Source of the DNA: Nemertoderma westbladi
Taxonomy: Eukaryota > Xenacoelomorpha > Nemertodermatida > Nemertodermatidae
Reading direction: 5' to 3'
Assembly (NCBI GenBank): GCA_032718475.1
Contig: JAUCBJ010008348.1
Location: 1-59,335 of the forward strand
Length of the DNA: 59,335 bases
Position numbers and translations under genes: made by a program. Shown piece by piece: positions 33,840-47,700 of the stretch. The notes below the pieces were generated by a model. The model did not search any database. It worked only from the letters and a program-made list of their open reading frames with translations, and was not told where the DNA came from. Every line of letters starts with the position of its first letter. The first letter of the stretch is position 1.

Positions 33840-35771
33840 TTAATCTCCTACCCCAAATCGATTCAGCCATATTCTGGAACTATGCAATGTGCACATATTC
33901 ACCATTAATACAATATTGTTATTAGTCTTGTTTACCCTATTGTATAAACTTTGTATGGAACAATATCGAATATGAATGAAGCAAGGTAAATTATTGGTAC
34001 CAAAAAATAAAGACATACTAGAACGGAAAGGTAACTTGAAAAATATACGTGCAGCCGAATTATAAGCAACCTTCAGTCGATTATACACAAACTCAGAATA
34101 ATTCAAAGACGACCATAAAGCATTACAATATAGTGGAGTGATATATGACCTAAAAAGTGTAAGTTTCATGGAGTTCGTACAGTTACTAAATTTCCTACAT
34201 AATGTATTTGCGCGTGCATATAAGCCTCTAGTTACATTCTTGATATCGTAATCATCATCTCTACTTTCATGAATGACGTGCCCTAAGTAAATATACTTAT
34301 CGGTTCTAGAAATTACTCTATCGTGTAAGTACATAGGTGCCATATTAACTAGGTTGCTCGAACGGTGATTGAAAAACATAACCTTTGATTTCTTTAGGTT
34401 AAACAAAATACTGTGGCTGATACTGTAATCAAAACACGTATTTATTAGTAATTGTAAACCTACGGCAGAGTTAGATAATAAACAGATGTCGTCAGCATAC
34501 ATTAAATGGTTAATTCTGTACCCATCAAACATGCATCCAACATTAGTGCACAGAAGTTTATCCGATAAGTTATCCATATACACATTAAATAAATACGGAC
34601 TTAGAATACCGCCTTGTTTTACACCATTTGTTACATGAAACCTATCAGTTAATGTAGACCCCCATTTGACCTGTAGAGTTTGAAACCTATACCAGTGAAT
34701 TAGAGTCCTAATAATAAATAGCGGTATATTTCTATCCAATAACTTATGAAAAAGCGTATCATGCACAATTCGATCAAAAGCTTTACTAGCATCAAGAAAG
34801 CATACGTAAACGGATGAGTCATTGTGTAAGTAGTAATCAATGATCTCTTTTAAACTATAAACACATAATTCGGTACCACTTTTGGACTTAAACGAAAACT
34901 GAAAATCACTTGTAATTAGATATGTTTCTATACGAGCAAATAATATATATTCGAATATCTTACTGAAAATATCTGATAACGCAATTGGTCTATAGTTACA
35001 TTTATCATCAATTGTATTATTTTTATCCTTAATTATGGGTACAAGTACGCTATGGATTATGCTCTCGGGAAGAAAGCCATGCACATTAATTGCACTTAAC
35101 ACGATAGCCAGCATAGTATTCAGTATACTACATTCACCAAAAATGAAATGTTCGGCACTAATACCATCGGGTCCAGCTGATTTACCAGCTTTCAGATTTG
35201 AAATAGCACAACTAATTTCTAACGGACTAATAATCATATCTTGTGAAAAAATAATATCCGATAAACGCTCATCAACACTACGCACATGAAAATCATTATT
35301 AACACCATTACAATTAAATAAATCCGAATAAACCGTTTTAAACATATTGCCGATTTGTTCTGCACCAACAGCACCACTAACAACATTTGGTAGTGGTACA
35401 TTAATATTATTTTCCTTTTTGACATTTTTCCAAAAATCCCGACTATCTTTTTGTAAATGTGAAGTTGCCAGTTTATCTGCCTTAAAAGCAGCCTTATTTC
35501 GTTTGCACTGACGTAAGGCACGTTTGAATGTCGCCTTACCTATAAGATACTGGCGATGCAGCTCACCCTGATGTGGCGAGCCTGCATCTCGCCACTGTTT
35601 AAAAAGTACCCGGGAAAGTTCGTACTTTTCACGAACTGTGTCGTTCCATCCCGGAATATTATGGGTATTCTGGGATTCACTATTAATTGCCTTTGGAATC
35701 CATTTTTTTGCACAATCGCTAATTTTATGTTCAATTGATTCCCAAAGATTCGTAATACATGTAGTATGAAG
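33840..35771 (-). pseudogene. Non-LTR reverse transcriptase (RT half of the LINE)
   Basis: The frame is open from about 35771 to a stop at 33840. RT blocks in order: KAGKSAGPDGISAE, YRPIALSDIFSKIFE, CFLDASKAFDRIVH, GVKQGGILSPYLFNVYMD and the catalytic LMYADDICLL. A C-terminal region follows. The reading frame is intact over this length, so the 3' half is relatively young. There is no endonuclease on this strand, since that part is inverted. The clade is uncertain. Confidence 0.8.
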
Positions 35772-35889
35772 CTAGAAAACAATAATAGGGCCTAAAGTCC
35801 TGCCTGATTCTATACATTCTTTTGTAGTTTATGCCGTTTATGGGGTGTAAGACTCGAGCGTTTGCCGTAGAGGTTTGAACACTGCCAGG

Positions 35890-36865
35890 AAAATATAATG
35901 ACACAGAGCTTATGCAATATTCCAATAATGGCCACTTTTCTTTTACACCAGCATACTTAAACGTGGGTTTTTTAAATGTCGATGGACTGATTTCGAAATT
36001 AGGTGATCCCAACTTCCTGAAGCTCGTTAGTAAATATGACCTATTTATCTGCGCTGAAACCTGGTTGAACCCTAACTTTGTTCACAGTGTTGATATTCTT
36101 GGTTGTACATTTTTTGTAAATTGTCGTAAATCAAAGCATAAAAGTGCGACAAAGCATAAAAACGTTTTAGTGGTGGAATAATTATTATATATTATAAGCA
36201 GGAATTAAGCGCCTTTATCACATTGGAGGATATTTTCCCTCATGAAGACATACTCTGGCTTAGAGCTGGTCAAAGTCTCCTAATATGTGCAGTATATATT
36301 CCCGCCTTCAAAATCGACTGCACAAGAAAGTGATCCCATATCAACCTTCGATTTTATCGAGAATGCTATTAGTGTTATAAGTGATTCTGAAAATTTGTTA
36401 ATTGTAGGTGAACTAAACGCAAGAACAGGCACTATAAATGATTATATTGATAATGATTCGCTTGGCCTGTCCAATCTACTGGAATATTTACCGGATAACT
36501 ATGTATGTGACGACTTAGACCTTGCAACAAGTTGTGTACAGTCTAGTAGAGTAAATAAGGACATAGTAGTCAATACATATGGTCATAGACTTTTAGCCTT
36601 ATGTATTGCTTCAGGTATAAGAATATTTAATGGCCGAATTGGCAGTGATAAATCTGTTGGTAAGTTTACTTCCTTTAATAAAATGGGCCAATCAACAATT
36701 GACTATATGTTAGGACGAACGCCGGTCCATAAGCGTTGCCTGAGTTTTGATATTGGGGGTCCTAACATTTTTTCAACACATTGTGTGATTTCAGCACAGT
36801 TTTTTTTTTTGTTGAACTCCCAAATCCCTTACCCAGGACTAATGCTCCAATCCAAAGTAGGGTAG
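35890..36865 (+). pseudogene. LINE endonuclease half, inverted and frameshifted
   Basis: Residues LNVGFLNVDGLISKL and FICAETWLNP match the start of LINE exonuclease-endonuclease-phosphatase domains; STIDYML matches the end. The usual GDFNARTG block reads GELNARTG, losing a catalytic Asp. At least two frame changes occur between 36170 and 36300. Confidence 0.7.
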
Positions 36866-37330
36866 ATGAGTATAAGTATTTTAATATAAGTATAAGATAA
36901 GATAAGTATTTAGTCCCTTACAATCCAATCCAATCAAATCCCTTACCCAGGACTAACTCTGCAAAAATTGACCCACTCCTCTAACAGTGTCTCAATTTAT
37001 AAAATTTATTATATTTTAAACAATAATTTGTTTTAATATAAACGTTGCGAATATGTTGCATTGTTAATAAATTAATTGCATAATTGATTATAGGCCTACA
37101 CTATTGATAAATGTTACTAATGTTACATAATATTTATTTTAACTATATTTTAATATATATATTTTATTTCATTATATTACATTAATGTTACATTAATTAT
37201 ATATTTCTTGAAAATAATTAAACCGAAAACTACCTACCGCAACCAAACTCCACAAGTTCATGCACGACGCCAATTTATGGGAAATATTTCATGCGATGGA
37301 TTATTGAAAACAAAACAATGAACGAGTATT
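36866..37330. other. AT-rich spacer with a short direct repeat
   Basis: AAATCCCTTACCCAGGACTA occurs at about 36822 (inside the LINE edge) and again near 36938. Otherwise no gene. Confidence 0.45.
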
Positions 37331-37440
37331 ATGTCTGTATCCATGGCGACAACCCTAATCCGCGGGCGTATCCATGACAACCTTCGGGGAGCGTGTTTGA
37401 CGTCAGAGCTGTTGCATAGCAACTGCGTTGACTACGGGCC
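37331..37440. promoter_or_regulatory. GC-richer block with CRE and X-box-like sites
   Basis: Full CRE TGACGTCA (37398-37405), an RFX-like GTTGCATAGCAAC (37411-37423), and two related motifs GTATCCATGGCGACAAC (37337) and GTATCCATGACAAC (37368). The block stands out from the AT-rich surroundings. A promoter is plausible, but no gene start is identified; the 63-codon ORF over it is unsupported. Confidence 0.35.
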
Positions 37441-37522
37441 CGTAGATCTGTCCCAAACAGCTTCTCAAACCATCGTCGCAGTTGCAAAGAGTGCGGCTGA
37501 AATATTATTACAATATTATTAA

Positions 37523-38037
37523 TATTTAAGGGGGGGGGGGGGGAAATTCTATTCTGGAAATTGACAAAAACCTTTTTTTATTCTATCATGTGCCCAATTT
37601 AATGGAGAATCAAATCTGCAATCAGGTTTGGCATATCTTTTCTCAAACTCAAGTTATTACCCAAAACGTAAGAGCTAGTCTGATTTTTTACAAGCCTTCG
37701 AGCAGCACTATATTTCACAATCGTACGGGACACTTTTCATAAAAATGGCTCTCACGGTACAGATATGAATAAAATTGCTAAAACGTTGTTTTACTATTTA
37801 TCTGTTTAGCAAGCATGAAAAATCTCGTTGAATTTCATTCATTTTTGACAAAGTTATTGACGAACATAGAAAATTGGTATTATCTAAAATAGCGGGAAGG
37901 TTTTAATTGTTCCTTAAACTTTAAACACCCATTTATGATACAGTCGTGCTATCCTTCTATCCTTTGCAAATATAAAACAACTGTTTAACGGGTGAAAGTG
38001 CCTTGTAAGGAAGGCATATATTTGAAAAGGGTGAGGG
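37523..38037. other. Spacer with G run
   Basis: A poly-G run at about 37530-37543, otherwise AT-rich with no supported gene. Confidence 0.45.
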
Positions 38038-38416
38038 TATATGGACCCTACAATATACACTCAATAATAAGGTAACTACTACAGTAATGCATAGTAATTG
38101 TATGTATATCATGCACTGCACATGAATAGCATGCATAGAAATCAAAAAGCAAGGAATTATATAATGCGAACTTATCATCAATATCTTTTAAAAATCAAAA
38201 ATCATATACTGTAACTGATAAACATTATTACGTATATTTTTCCGCTAAACATTATAATTTTTGGAGGAAGAATGTGGAGGTTGGTGGGTTAAAATTAATG
38301 AATTCATCCGAAGGGTTATAAGTTATCGGCTGTCTAGAAGCCGAATAGATGGTTTAACTGCTTTGTTGATTGACTTTATTTGTATACAGTAAGCAAGCAG
38401 TGAGATGAGACTTCAT
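38038..38416 (+). repeat. Dispersed ~0.4-kb repeat, copy 2
   Basis: Same-orientation match to 8324-8747. It lacks the 46-bp palindrome and has a single CTAAA at that point, so it acts as the empty site. Confidence 0.8.
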
Positions 38417-38756
38417 TTTCATGACACCACCTTGCGATTTCTTTATTTATTAATTTTCTACCCAGAGCGTATTTTCCCGTTGCACCATAAAGTATATTGG
38501 GTTTAATGTTTTACACTATCACCTAATAAATATATCTCAGAATGACTTGTATTCATGAAAAAAGGTTATTTCCCAACCAATTTTAGCTGAAATTACCTTT
38601 CTCTATGAACAAATTGAACAAATTTGGTTGGAAATGCTCTGGAGCCTTTTTATATCAAAACGGCCCAAAAAACACAATTCACACAATTTTAGGGTCCAGA
38701 GACACAAAAATATGAGGTTCCATTTGGGGGTGCTAACCCCCCCCCCCCTTAATGTA

Positions 38757-41700
38757 ATATTTACTAATGTAATGTATGGTGCCATGTTACTGTAAACTTA
38801 CTAATGAATGGTGCCATGTTACTGTAACACTTACTGGTGCCATGTTACTGTAACATTTACTAATGTATGGTGCCATGTTACTGTAACACTTACTAATGTA
38901 TGGTGCCATGTTACTGTAACATTTACTAATGTATGGTGCCATGTTACTGTAAACTTACTAATGAATGGTGCCATGTTACTGTAACACTTACTAATGTATG
39001 GTGCCATGTTACTGTAACACTTACTGGTGCCATGTTACTGTAACATTTACTAATGTATGGTGCCATGTTACTGTAACACTTACTAATGGATGGTGCCATG
39101 TTACTGTAAACTTACTAATGAATGGTGCCATGTTACTGTAACACTTACTAATGTATGGTGCCATGTTACTGTAACACTTACTGGTGCCATGTTACTATAA
39201 CATTTACTAATGTATGGTGCCATGTTACTGTAACACTTACTAATGTATGGTGCCATGTTACTGTAAACTTACTAATGGATTGTGCCATGCTACTGTAACA
39301 CTTACTTATGTATTGTGCCATGTTACTGAAAACGTACTAATGGATGGCGCCATGTTACTGTAAACTTACTAGTGGATGGTGCCATGTTACTGTAACGCTT
39401 ACTGGTGCCATGTTACTGTAACATTTAATAATGTATGGTGCCATGTTACTGTAAACTTACTAATGGATTGTGCCATGCTACTGTAAACTTACTAATGGAT
39501 TGTGCCATGCTACTGTAAACTTACTAGTGGATGGTGCCATGTTACTGTAACGCTTACTGTTGCCATGTTACTGTAACATTTAATAATGTATGGTGCCATG
39601 TTACTGTAAACTTACTAGTGGATTGTGCCATGCTACTGTAAACTTACTAATGGATTGTGCCATGCTACTGTAACACGTACTAATGGATGGTGCCATGTTA
39701 CTGTAAACTTACTAATGGATGGTGCCATGTTACTGTAAACTTACTAATGGATGGTGCCATGTTACTGAAAACTTACTAATGGATGGTGCCATGTTACTGT
39801 AAACTTACTAATGTATGGTGCCATGTTACTGTAAACTTACTAATGTATGGTGCCATGTTACTGAAAACGTACTAATACATGGTGCCATGTTACTGTATAC
39901 TTACTAATGGATGGTGCCATGTTACTGTAAACTTACTAATGGATGATGCCATGTTACTGTAAACTTACTAGTGGATGGTGCCATGTTACTGTAAACTTAC
40001 TAATGTATGGTGCCATGTTACTGAAAACGTACTAATACATGGTGCCATGTTACTGTATACTTACTAATGGATGGTGCCATGTTACTGTAAACTTACTAAT
40101 GGATGATGCCATGTTACTGTAAACTTACTAGTGGATGGTGCCATGTTACTGTAAACTTACTAATGTATGGTGCCATGTTACTGAAAACGTACTAATACAT
40201 GGTGCCATGTTACTGTATACTTACTAATGGATGGTGCCATGTTACTGTAAACTTACTAATGGATGATGCCATGTTACTGTATACTTAAGAATGGATGGTG
40301 CCATGTTACTGTAAACTTACTAATGGATGATGCCATGTTACTGTAAACTTACTAATGGATGGTGCCATGTTACTGTAACATTTAATAATGTATGGTGCCA
40401 TGTTACTGTAAACTTACTAATGGATGGTGCCATGTTACTGTAACACTTACTATTGTATGGTGCCATGTTACTGTAAACTTACTAATGGATGGTGCCATGT
40501 CACTGTAACACTTATTAATGTATGATGCGATGTTACTGTAACACTTACTGGTGCCATGTTACTGTAACACTTACTGATGTATGGTGCCATGTTACTGTAA
40601 CACTTACTGGTGCCATGTTACTGTAACATTTACTAATGTATGGTGCCATGTTACTGTAACACTGACTAATGTATGGTACCATGTTACTGTAACACTTACT
40701 GGTGCCATGTTACTGTAACACTTACTGATGTATTGTGCCATGTTACTGTAACACTTACTGGTGCCATGTTACTGTAACATTTACTAATGTATGGTGCCAT
40801 GTTACTGTAAACTTACTAATGGATGGTGCCATGTTACTGTAACACTTATTGTATGGTGCCATGTTACTGTAAACTTAGAAATGGATGGTGCCTTGTTACT
40901 GTAAACTTACTAATGGATGGTGCCATGTTACTGTAACACTTACTATTGTATGGTGCCATGTTACTGTAAACTTACTAATGGATGGTGCCATATAACACTT
41001 TACTAATGTATGGTGCCATGTTACTGTAACACTTACTATTGTATGGTACCATGATACTGTAAACTTACTAATGGATGGCGCCATGTTACTGTAACACTTA
41101 CTATTGTATGGAACCATATAACTGTAACACTTACTAATGTATGGTGCCATATTACTGTATCACTTACTAATGTATGATGCCATGTTACTGTAAACTTAGT
41201 AATGGATGGTGCCATGTTACTGTAAACTTACTAATGGATGGTGCCATGTTACTGTAACACTTATTGTATGGTGCCATGTTACTGTAAACTTAGAAATGGA
41301 TGGTGCCTTGTTACTGTAAACTTACTAATGGATGGTGCCATGTTACTGTATCACTTACTAATGTATGATGCCATGTTACTGTAAACTTAGTAATGGATGG
41401 TGCCATGTTACTGTAAACTTACTAATGGATGGTGCCATGTTACTGTAACACTTACTATTGTATGGTGCCATGTTACTGTAACACTTACTATTGTATGGTA
41501 CCATGTTACTGTAAACTTACTAATGGATGGTGCCATATAACACTTTACTAATGTATGGTGCCATGTTACTGTAACACTTACTAATGTATGGTACCATGAT
41601 ACTGTAAACTTACTAATGGATGGCGCCATGTTACTGTAACACTTACTATTGTATGGAACCATATAACTGTAACACTTACTAATGTATGGTGCCATATTAC

Positions 41701-44700
41701 TGTATCACTTACTAATGTATGATGCCATGTTACTGTAAACTTAGTAATGGATGGTGCCATGTTACTGTAAACTTACTAATGTATGGTGCCATGTTACTGT
41801 AAACTTAGAAATGGATGGTGCCTTGTTACTGTAAACTTACTAATGGATGGTGCCATGTTACTGTAAACTTACTAATGGATGGTGCCATGTTACTGTATCA
41901 CTTACTAATGTATGGTGCCATGTTACTGTAACACTGACTAATGTATGGTACCATGTTACTGTAACACTTATTGTATGGTGCCATGTTACTGTAAACTTAG
42001 AAATGGATGGTGCCTTGTTACTGTAAACTTACTAATGGATGGTGCCATGTTACTGTAAACTTACTAATGGATGGTGCCATATAACACTTTACTAATGTAT
42101 GGTGCCATGTTACTGTAACACTTACTATTGTATGGTACCATGATACTGTAAACTTACTAATGGATGGCGCCATGTTACTGTAAACTTACTAATGGATGGT
42201 GCCATATAACACTTTACTAATGTATGGTGCCATGTTACTGTAACACTTACTATTGTATGGTACCATGATACTGTAAACTTACTAATGGATGGCGCCATGT
42301 TACTGTATCACTTACTAATGTATGATGCCATGTTACTGTAAACTTACTAATGGATGGTGCCATATAACACTTTACTAATGTATGGTGCCATGTTACTGTA
42401 ACACTTACTATTGTATGGTACCATGATACTGTAAACTTACTAATGGATGGCGCCATGTTACTGTATCACTTACTAATGTATGATGCCATGTTACTGTAAA
42501 CTTACTAATGGATGGTGCCATGTTACTGTAACACTTACTAATGCATGGTGCCATGTTACTGTAACACTTACTGGTGCCATGTTACTGTAACATTTACAAA
42601 TGTATGGTGCCATGTTACTGTAAACTTTCTAATGGATGGTGCCTTGTTACTGTAAACTTACTAATGGATGGTGCCATGTTACTGTAACACTTACTAATGT
42701 ATGGTGCCATGTTACTGTAACACTTACTATTGTATGGTACCATGTTACTGTAACACTTACTAATGGATGGTGCCATGTTACTGTAACACTTACTAATGTA
42801 TGGTGCCATGTTACTGTAACACTTACTGGTGCCATGTTACTGTAACATTTACTAATGTATGGTGCCATATTACTGTAAACTTACTAATGGATGGTGCCTT
42901 GTTACTGTAACACTTACTAATGCATGGTGCCATGTTACTGTAACACTTACTGGTGCCATGTTACTGTAACATTTACAAATGTATGGTGCCATGTTACTGT
43001 AAACTTTCTAATGGATGGTGCCTTGTTACTGTAAACTTACTAATGGATGGTGCCATGTTACTGTAAACTTACTAATGGATGGTGCCATGTTACTGTAACA
43101 CTTACTGGTGCCATGTTACTGTAACATTTACAAATGTATGGTGCCATGTTACTGTAAACTTTCTAATGGATGGTGCCTTGTTACTGTAAACTTACTAATG
43201 GATGGTGCCATGTTACTGTAACACTTACTAATGTATGGTGCCATGTTACTGTAACACTTACTAATGTATGGTGCCATGTTACTGTAAACTTACTAATGGA
43301 TGGTGCCATGTTACTGTAAACTTACTAATGGATGGTGCCATGTTACTGTAACACTTACTAATGCATGGTGCCATGTTACTGTAACACTTACTGGTGCCAT
43401 GTTACTGTAACATTTACAAATGTATGGTGCCATGTTACTGTAAACTTTCTAATGGATGGTGCCTTGTTACTGTAAACTTACTAATGGATGGTGCCATGTT
43501 ACTGTAACACTTACTAATGTATGGTGCCATGTTACTGTAACACTTACTATTGTATGGTACCATGTTACTGTAACACTTACTAATGGATGGTGCCATGTTA
43601 CTGTAACACTTACTAATGTATGGTGCCATGTTACTGTAACACTTACTAATGTATGATGCCATGTTACTGTAAACTTAGTAATGGATGGTGCCATGTTACT
43701 GTAAACTTACTAATGGATGGTGCCATGTTACTGTAACACTTACTATTGTATGGTGCCATGTTACTGTAAACTTAGTAATGGATGGTGCCATGTTACTGTA
43801 TCACTTACTAATGTATGATGCCATGTTACTGTAAACTTAGTAATGGATGGTGCCATGTTACTGTAAACTTACTAATGGATGGTGCCATGTTACTGTAACA
43901 CTTACTATTGTATGGTGCCATGTTACTGTAACACTTACTATTGTATGGTGCCATGTTACTGTAACACTTACTAATGTATGGTGCCATGTTACTGTAACAC
44001 TTACTATTGTATGGTGCCATGTTACTGTAACACTTACTATTGTATGGTACCATGTTACTGTAAACTTACTAATGGATGGTGCCATATAACACTTTACTAA
44101 TGTATGGTGCCATGTTACTGTAACACTTACTAATGTATGGTACCATGATACTGTAAACTTACTAATGGATGGCGCCATGTTACTGTAACACTTACTATTG
44201 TATGGAACCATATAACTGTAACACTTACTAATGTATGGTGCCATATTACTGTATCACTTACTAATGTATGATGCCATGTTACTGTAAACTTAGTAATGGA
44301 TGGTGCCATGTTACTGTAAACTTACTAATGTATGGTGCCATGTTACTGTAAACTTAGAAATGGATGGTGCCTTGTTACTGTAAACTTACTAATGGATGGT
44401 GCCATGTTACTGTAAACTTACTAATGGATGGTGCCATGTTACTGTATCACTTACTAATGTATGGTGCCATGTTACTGTAACACTGACTAATGTATGGTAC
44501 CATGTTACTGTAACACTTATTGTATGGTGCCATGTTACTGTAAACTTAGAATTGGATGGTGCCTTGTTACTGTAAACTTACTAATGGATGGTGCCATGTT
44601 ACTGTAAACTTACTAATGGATGGTGCCATATAACACTTTACTAATGTATGGTGCCATGTTACTGTAACACTTACTATTGTATGGTACCATGATACTGTAA

Positions 44701-47700
44701 ACTTACTAATGGATGGCGCCATGTTACTGTAAACTTACTAATGGATGGTGCCATATAACACTTTACTAATGTATGGTGCCATGTTACTGTAACACTTACT
44801 ATTGTATGGTACCATGATACTGTAAACTTACTAATGGATGGCGCCATGTTACTGTATCACTTACTAATGTATGATGCCATGTTACTGTAAACTTACTAAT
44901 GGATGGTGCCATATAACACTTTACTAATGTATGGTGCCATGTTACTGTAACACTTACTATTGTATGGTACCATGATACTGTAAACTTACTAATGGATGGC
45001 GCCATGTTACTGTATCACTTACTAATGTATGATGCCATGTTACTGTAAACTTACTAATGGATGGTGCCATGTTACTGTAACACTTACTAATGCATGGTGC
45101 CATGTTACTGTAACACTTACTGGTGCCATGTTACTGTAACATTTACAAATGTATGGTGCCATGTTACTGTAAACTTTCTAATGGATGGTGCCTTGTTACT
45201 GTAAACTTACTAATGGATGGTGCCATGTTACTGTAACACTTACTAATGTATGGTGCCATGTTACTGTAACACTTACTATTGTATGGTACCATGTTACTGT
45301 AACACTTACTAATGGATGGTGCCATGTTACTGTAACACTTACTAATGTATGGTGCCATGTTACTGTAACACTTACTGGTGCCATGTTACTGTAACATTTA
45401 CTAATGTATGGTGCCATATTACTGTAAACTTACTAATGGATGGTGCCTTGTTACTGTAACACTTACTAATGCATGGTGCCATGTTACTGTAACACTTACT
45501 GGTGCCATGTTACTGTAACATTTACAAATGTATGGTGCCATGTTACTGTAAACTTTCTAATGGATGGTGCCTTGTTACTGTAAACTTACTAATGGATGGT
45601 GCCATGTTACTGTAAACTTACTAATGGATGGTGCCATGTTACTGTAACACTTACTGGTGCCATGTTACTGTAACATTTACAAATGTATGGTGCCATGTTA
45701 CTGTAAACTTTCTAATGGATGGTGCCTTGTTACTGTAAACTTACTAATGGATGGTGCCATGTTACTGTAACACTTACTAATGTATGGTGCCATGTTACTG
45801 TAACACTTACTAATGTATGGTGCCATGTTACTGTAAACTTACTAATGGATGGTGCCATGTTACTGTAAACTTACTAATGGATGGTGCCATGTTACTGTAA
45901 CACTTACTAATGCATGGTGCCATGTTACTGTAACACTTACTGGTGCCATGTTACTGTAACATTTACAAATGTATGGTGCCATGTTACTGTAAACTTTCTA
46001 ATGGATGGTGCCTTGTTACTGTAAACTTACTAATGGATGGTGCCATGTTACTGTAACACTTACTAATGTATGGTGCCATGTTACTGTAACACTTACTATT
46101 GTATGGTACCATGTTACTGTAACACTTACTAATGGATGGTGCCATGTTACTGTAACACTTACTAATGTATGGTGCCATGTTACTGTAACACTTACTGGTG
46201 CCATGTTACTGTAACATTTACTAATGTATGGTGCCATATTACTGTAAACTTACTAATGGATGGTGCCTTGTTACTGTAACACTTACTAATGCATGGTGCC
46301 ATGTTACTGTAACACTTACTGGTGCCATGTTACTGTAACATTTACAAATGTATGGTGCCATGTTACTGTAAACTTTCTAATGGATGGTGCCTTGTTACTG
46401 TAAACTTACTAATGGATGGTGCCATGTTACTGTAAACTTACTAATGGATGGTGCCATGTTACTGTAACACTTACTGGTGCCATGTTACTGTAACATTTAC
46501 AAATGTATGGTGCCATGTTACTGTAAACTTTCTAATGGATGGTGCCTTGTTACTGTAAACTTACTAATGGATGGTGCCATGTTACTGTAACACTTACTAA
46601 TGTATGGTGCCATGTTACTGTAACACTTACTAATGTATGGTGCCATGTTACTGTAAACTTACTAATGGATGGTGCCATGTTACTGTAAACTTACTAATGG
46701 ATGGTGCCATGTTACTGTAACACTTACTGGTGCCATGTTACTGTAACATTTACAAATGTATGGTGCCATGTTACTGTAAACTTTCTAATGGATGGTGCCT
46801 TGTTACTGTAAACTTACTAATGGATGGTGCCATGTTACTGTAAACTTACTAATGGATGGTGCCATGTTACTGTAACACTTACTGGTGCCATGTTACTGTA
46901 ACATTTACAAATGTATGGTGCCATGTTACTGTAAACTCTCTAATGGATGGTGCCTTGTTACTGTAAACTTACTAATGGATGGTGCCATGTTACTGTAACA
47001 CTTACTAATGTATGGTGCCATGTTACTGTATCACTTACTAATGTATGATGCCATGTTACTGTAAACTTACTAATGGATGGTGCCATGTTACTGTAACACT
47101 TACTAATGCATGGTGCCATGTTACTGTAACACTTACTGGTGCCATGTTACTGTAACATTTACAAATGTATGGTGCCATGTTACTGTAAACTTTCTAATGG
47201 ATGGTGCCTTGTTACTGTAAACTTACTAATGGATGGTGCCATGTTACTGTAACACTTACTAATGTATGGTGCCATGTTACTGTAACACTTACTATTGTAT
47301 GGTACCATGTTACTGTAACACTTACTAATGGATGGTGCCATGTTACTGTAACACTTACTAATGTATGGTGCCATGTTACTGTAACACTTACTGGTGCCAT
47401 GTTACTGTAACATTTACTAATGTATGGTGCCATATTACTGTAAACTTACTAATGGATGGTGCCATGTTACTGTAACACTTACTAATGTATGGTGCCATGT
47501 TACTGTAACACTTACTGGTGCCATGTTACTGTAACATTTACTAATGTATGGTGCCATATTACTGTAAACTTACTAATGTATGGTGCCATGTTACTGTAAC
47601 ACTTACTATTGTATGGTACCATGTTACTGTAACACTTACTAATGGATGGTGCCATGTTACTGGAACACTTACTGGTGCCATGTTACTGTAACACTTACTA

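Larger units (their letters stand above)
33718..36865 (-). mobile_element. LINE insertion with inverted 5' part
   Basis: The minus strand carries the RT half, ending in an ATT/AAT-rich 3' tail at 33718-33750. The apurinic-like endonuclease half lies just to the right but on the plus strand. In this arrangement the 5' end of the element meets the RT half and an internal point lies outermost, as produced by twin priming. Target duplications were not resolved. Confidence 0.65.
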
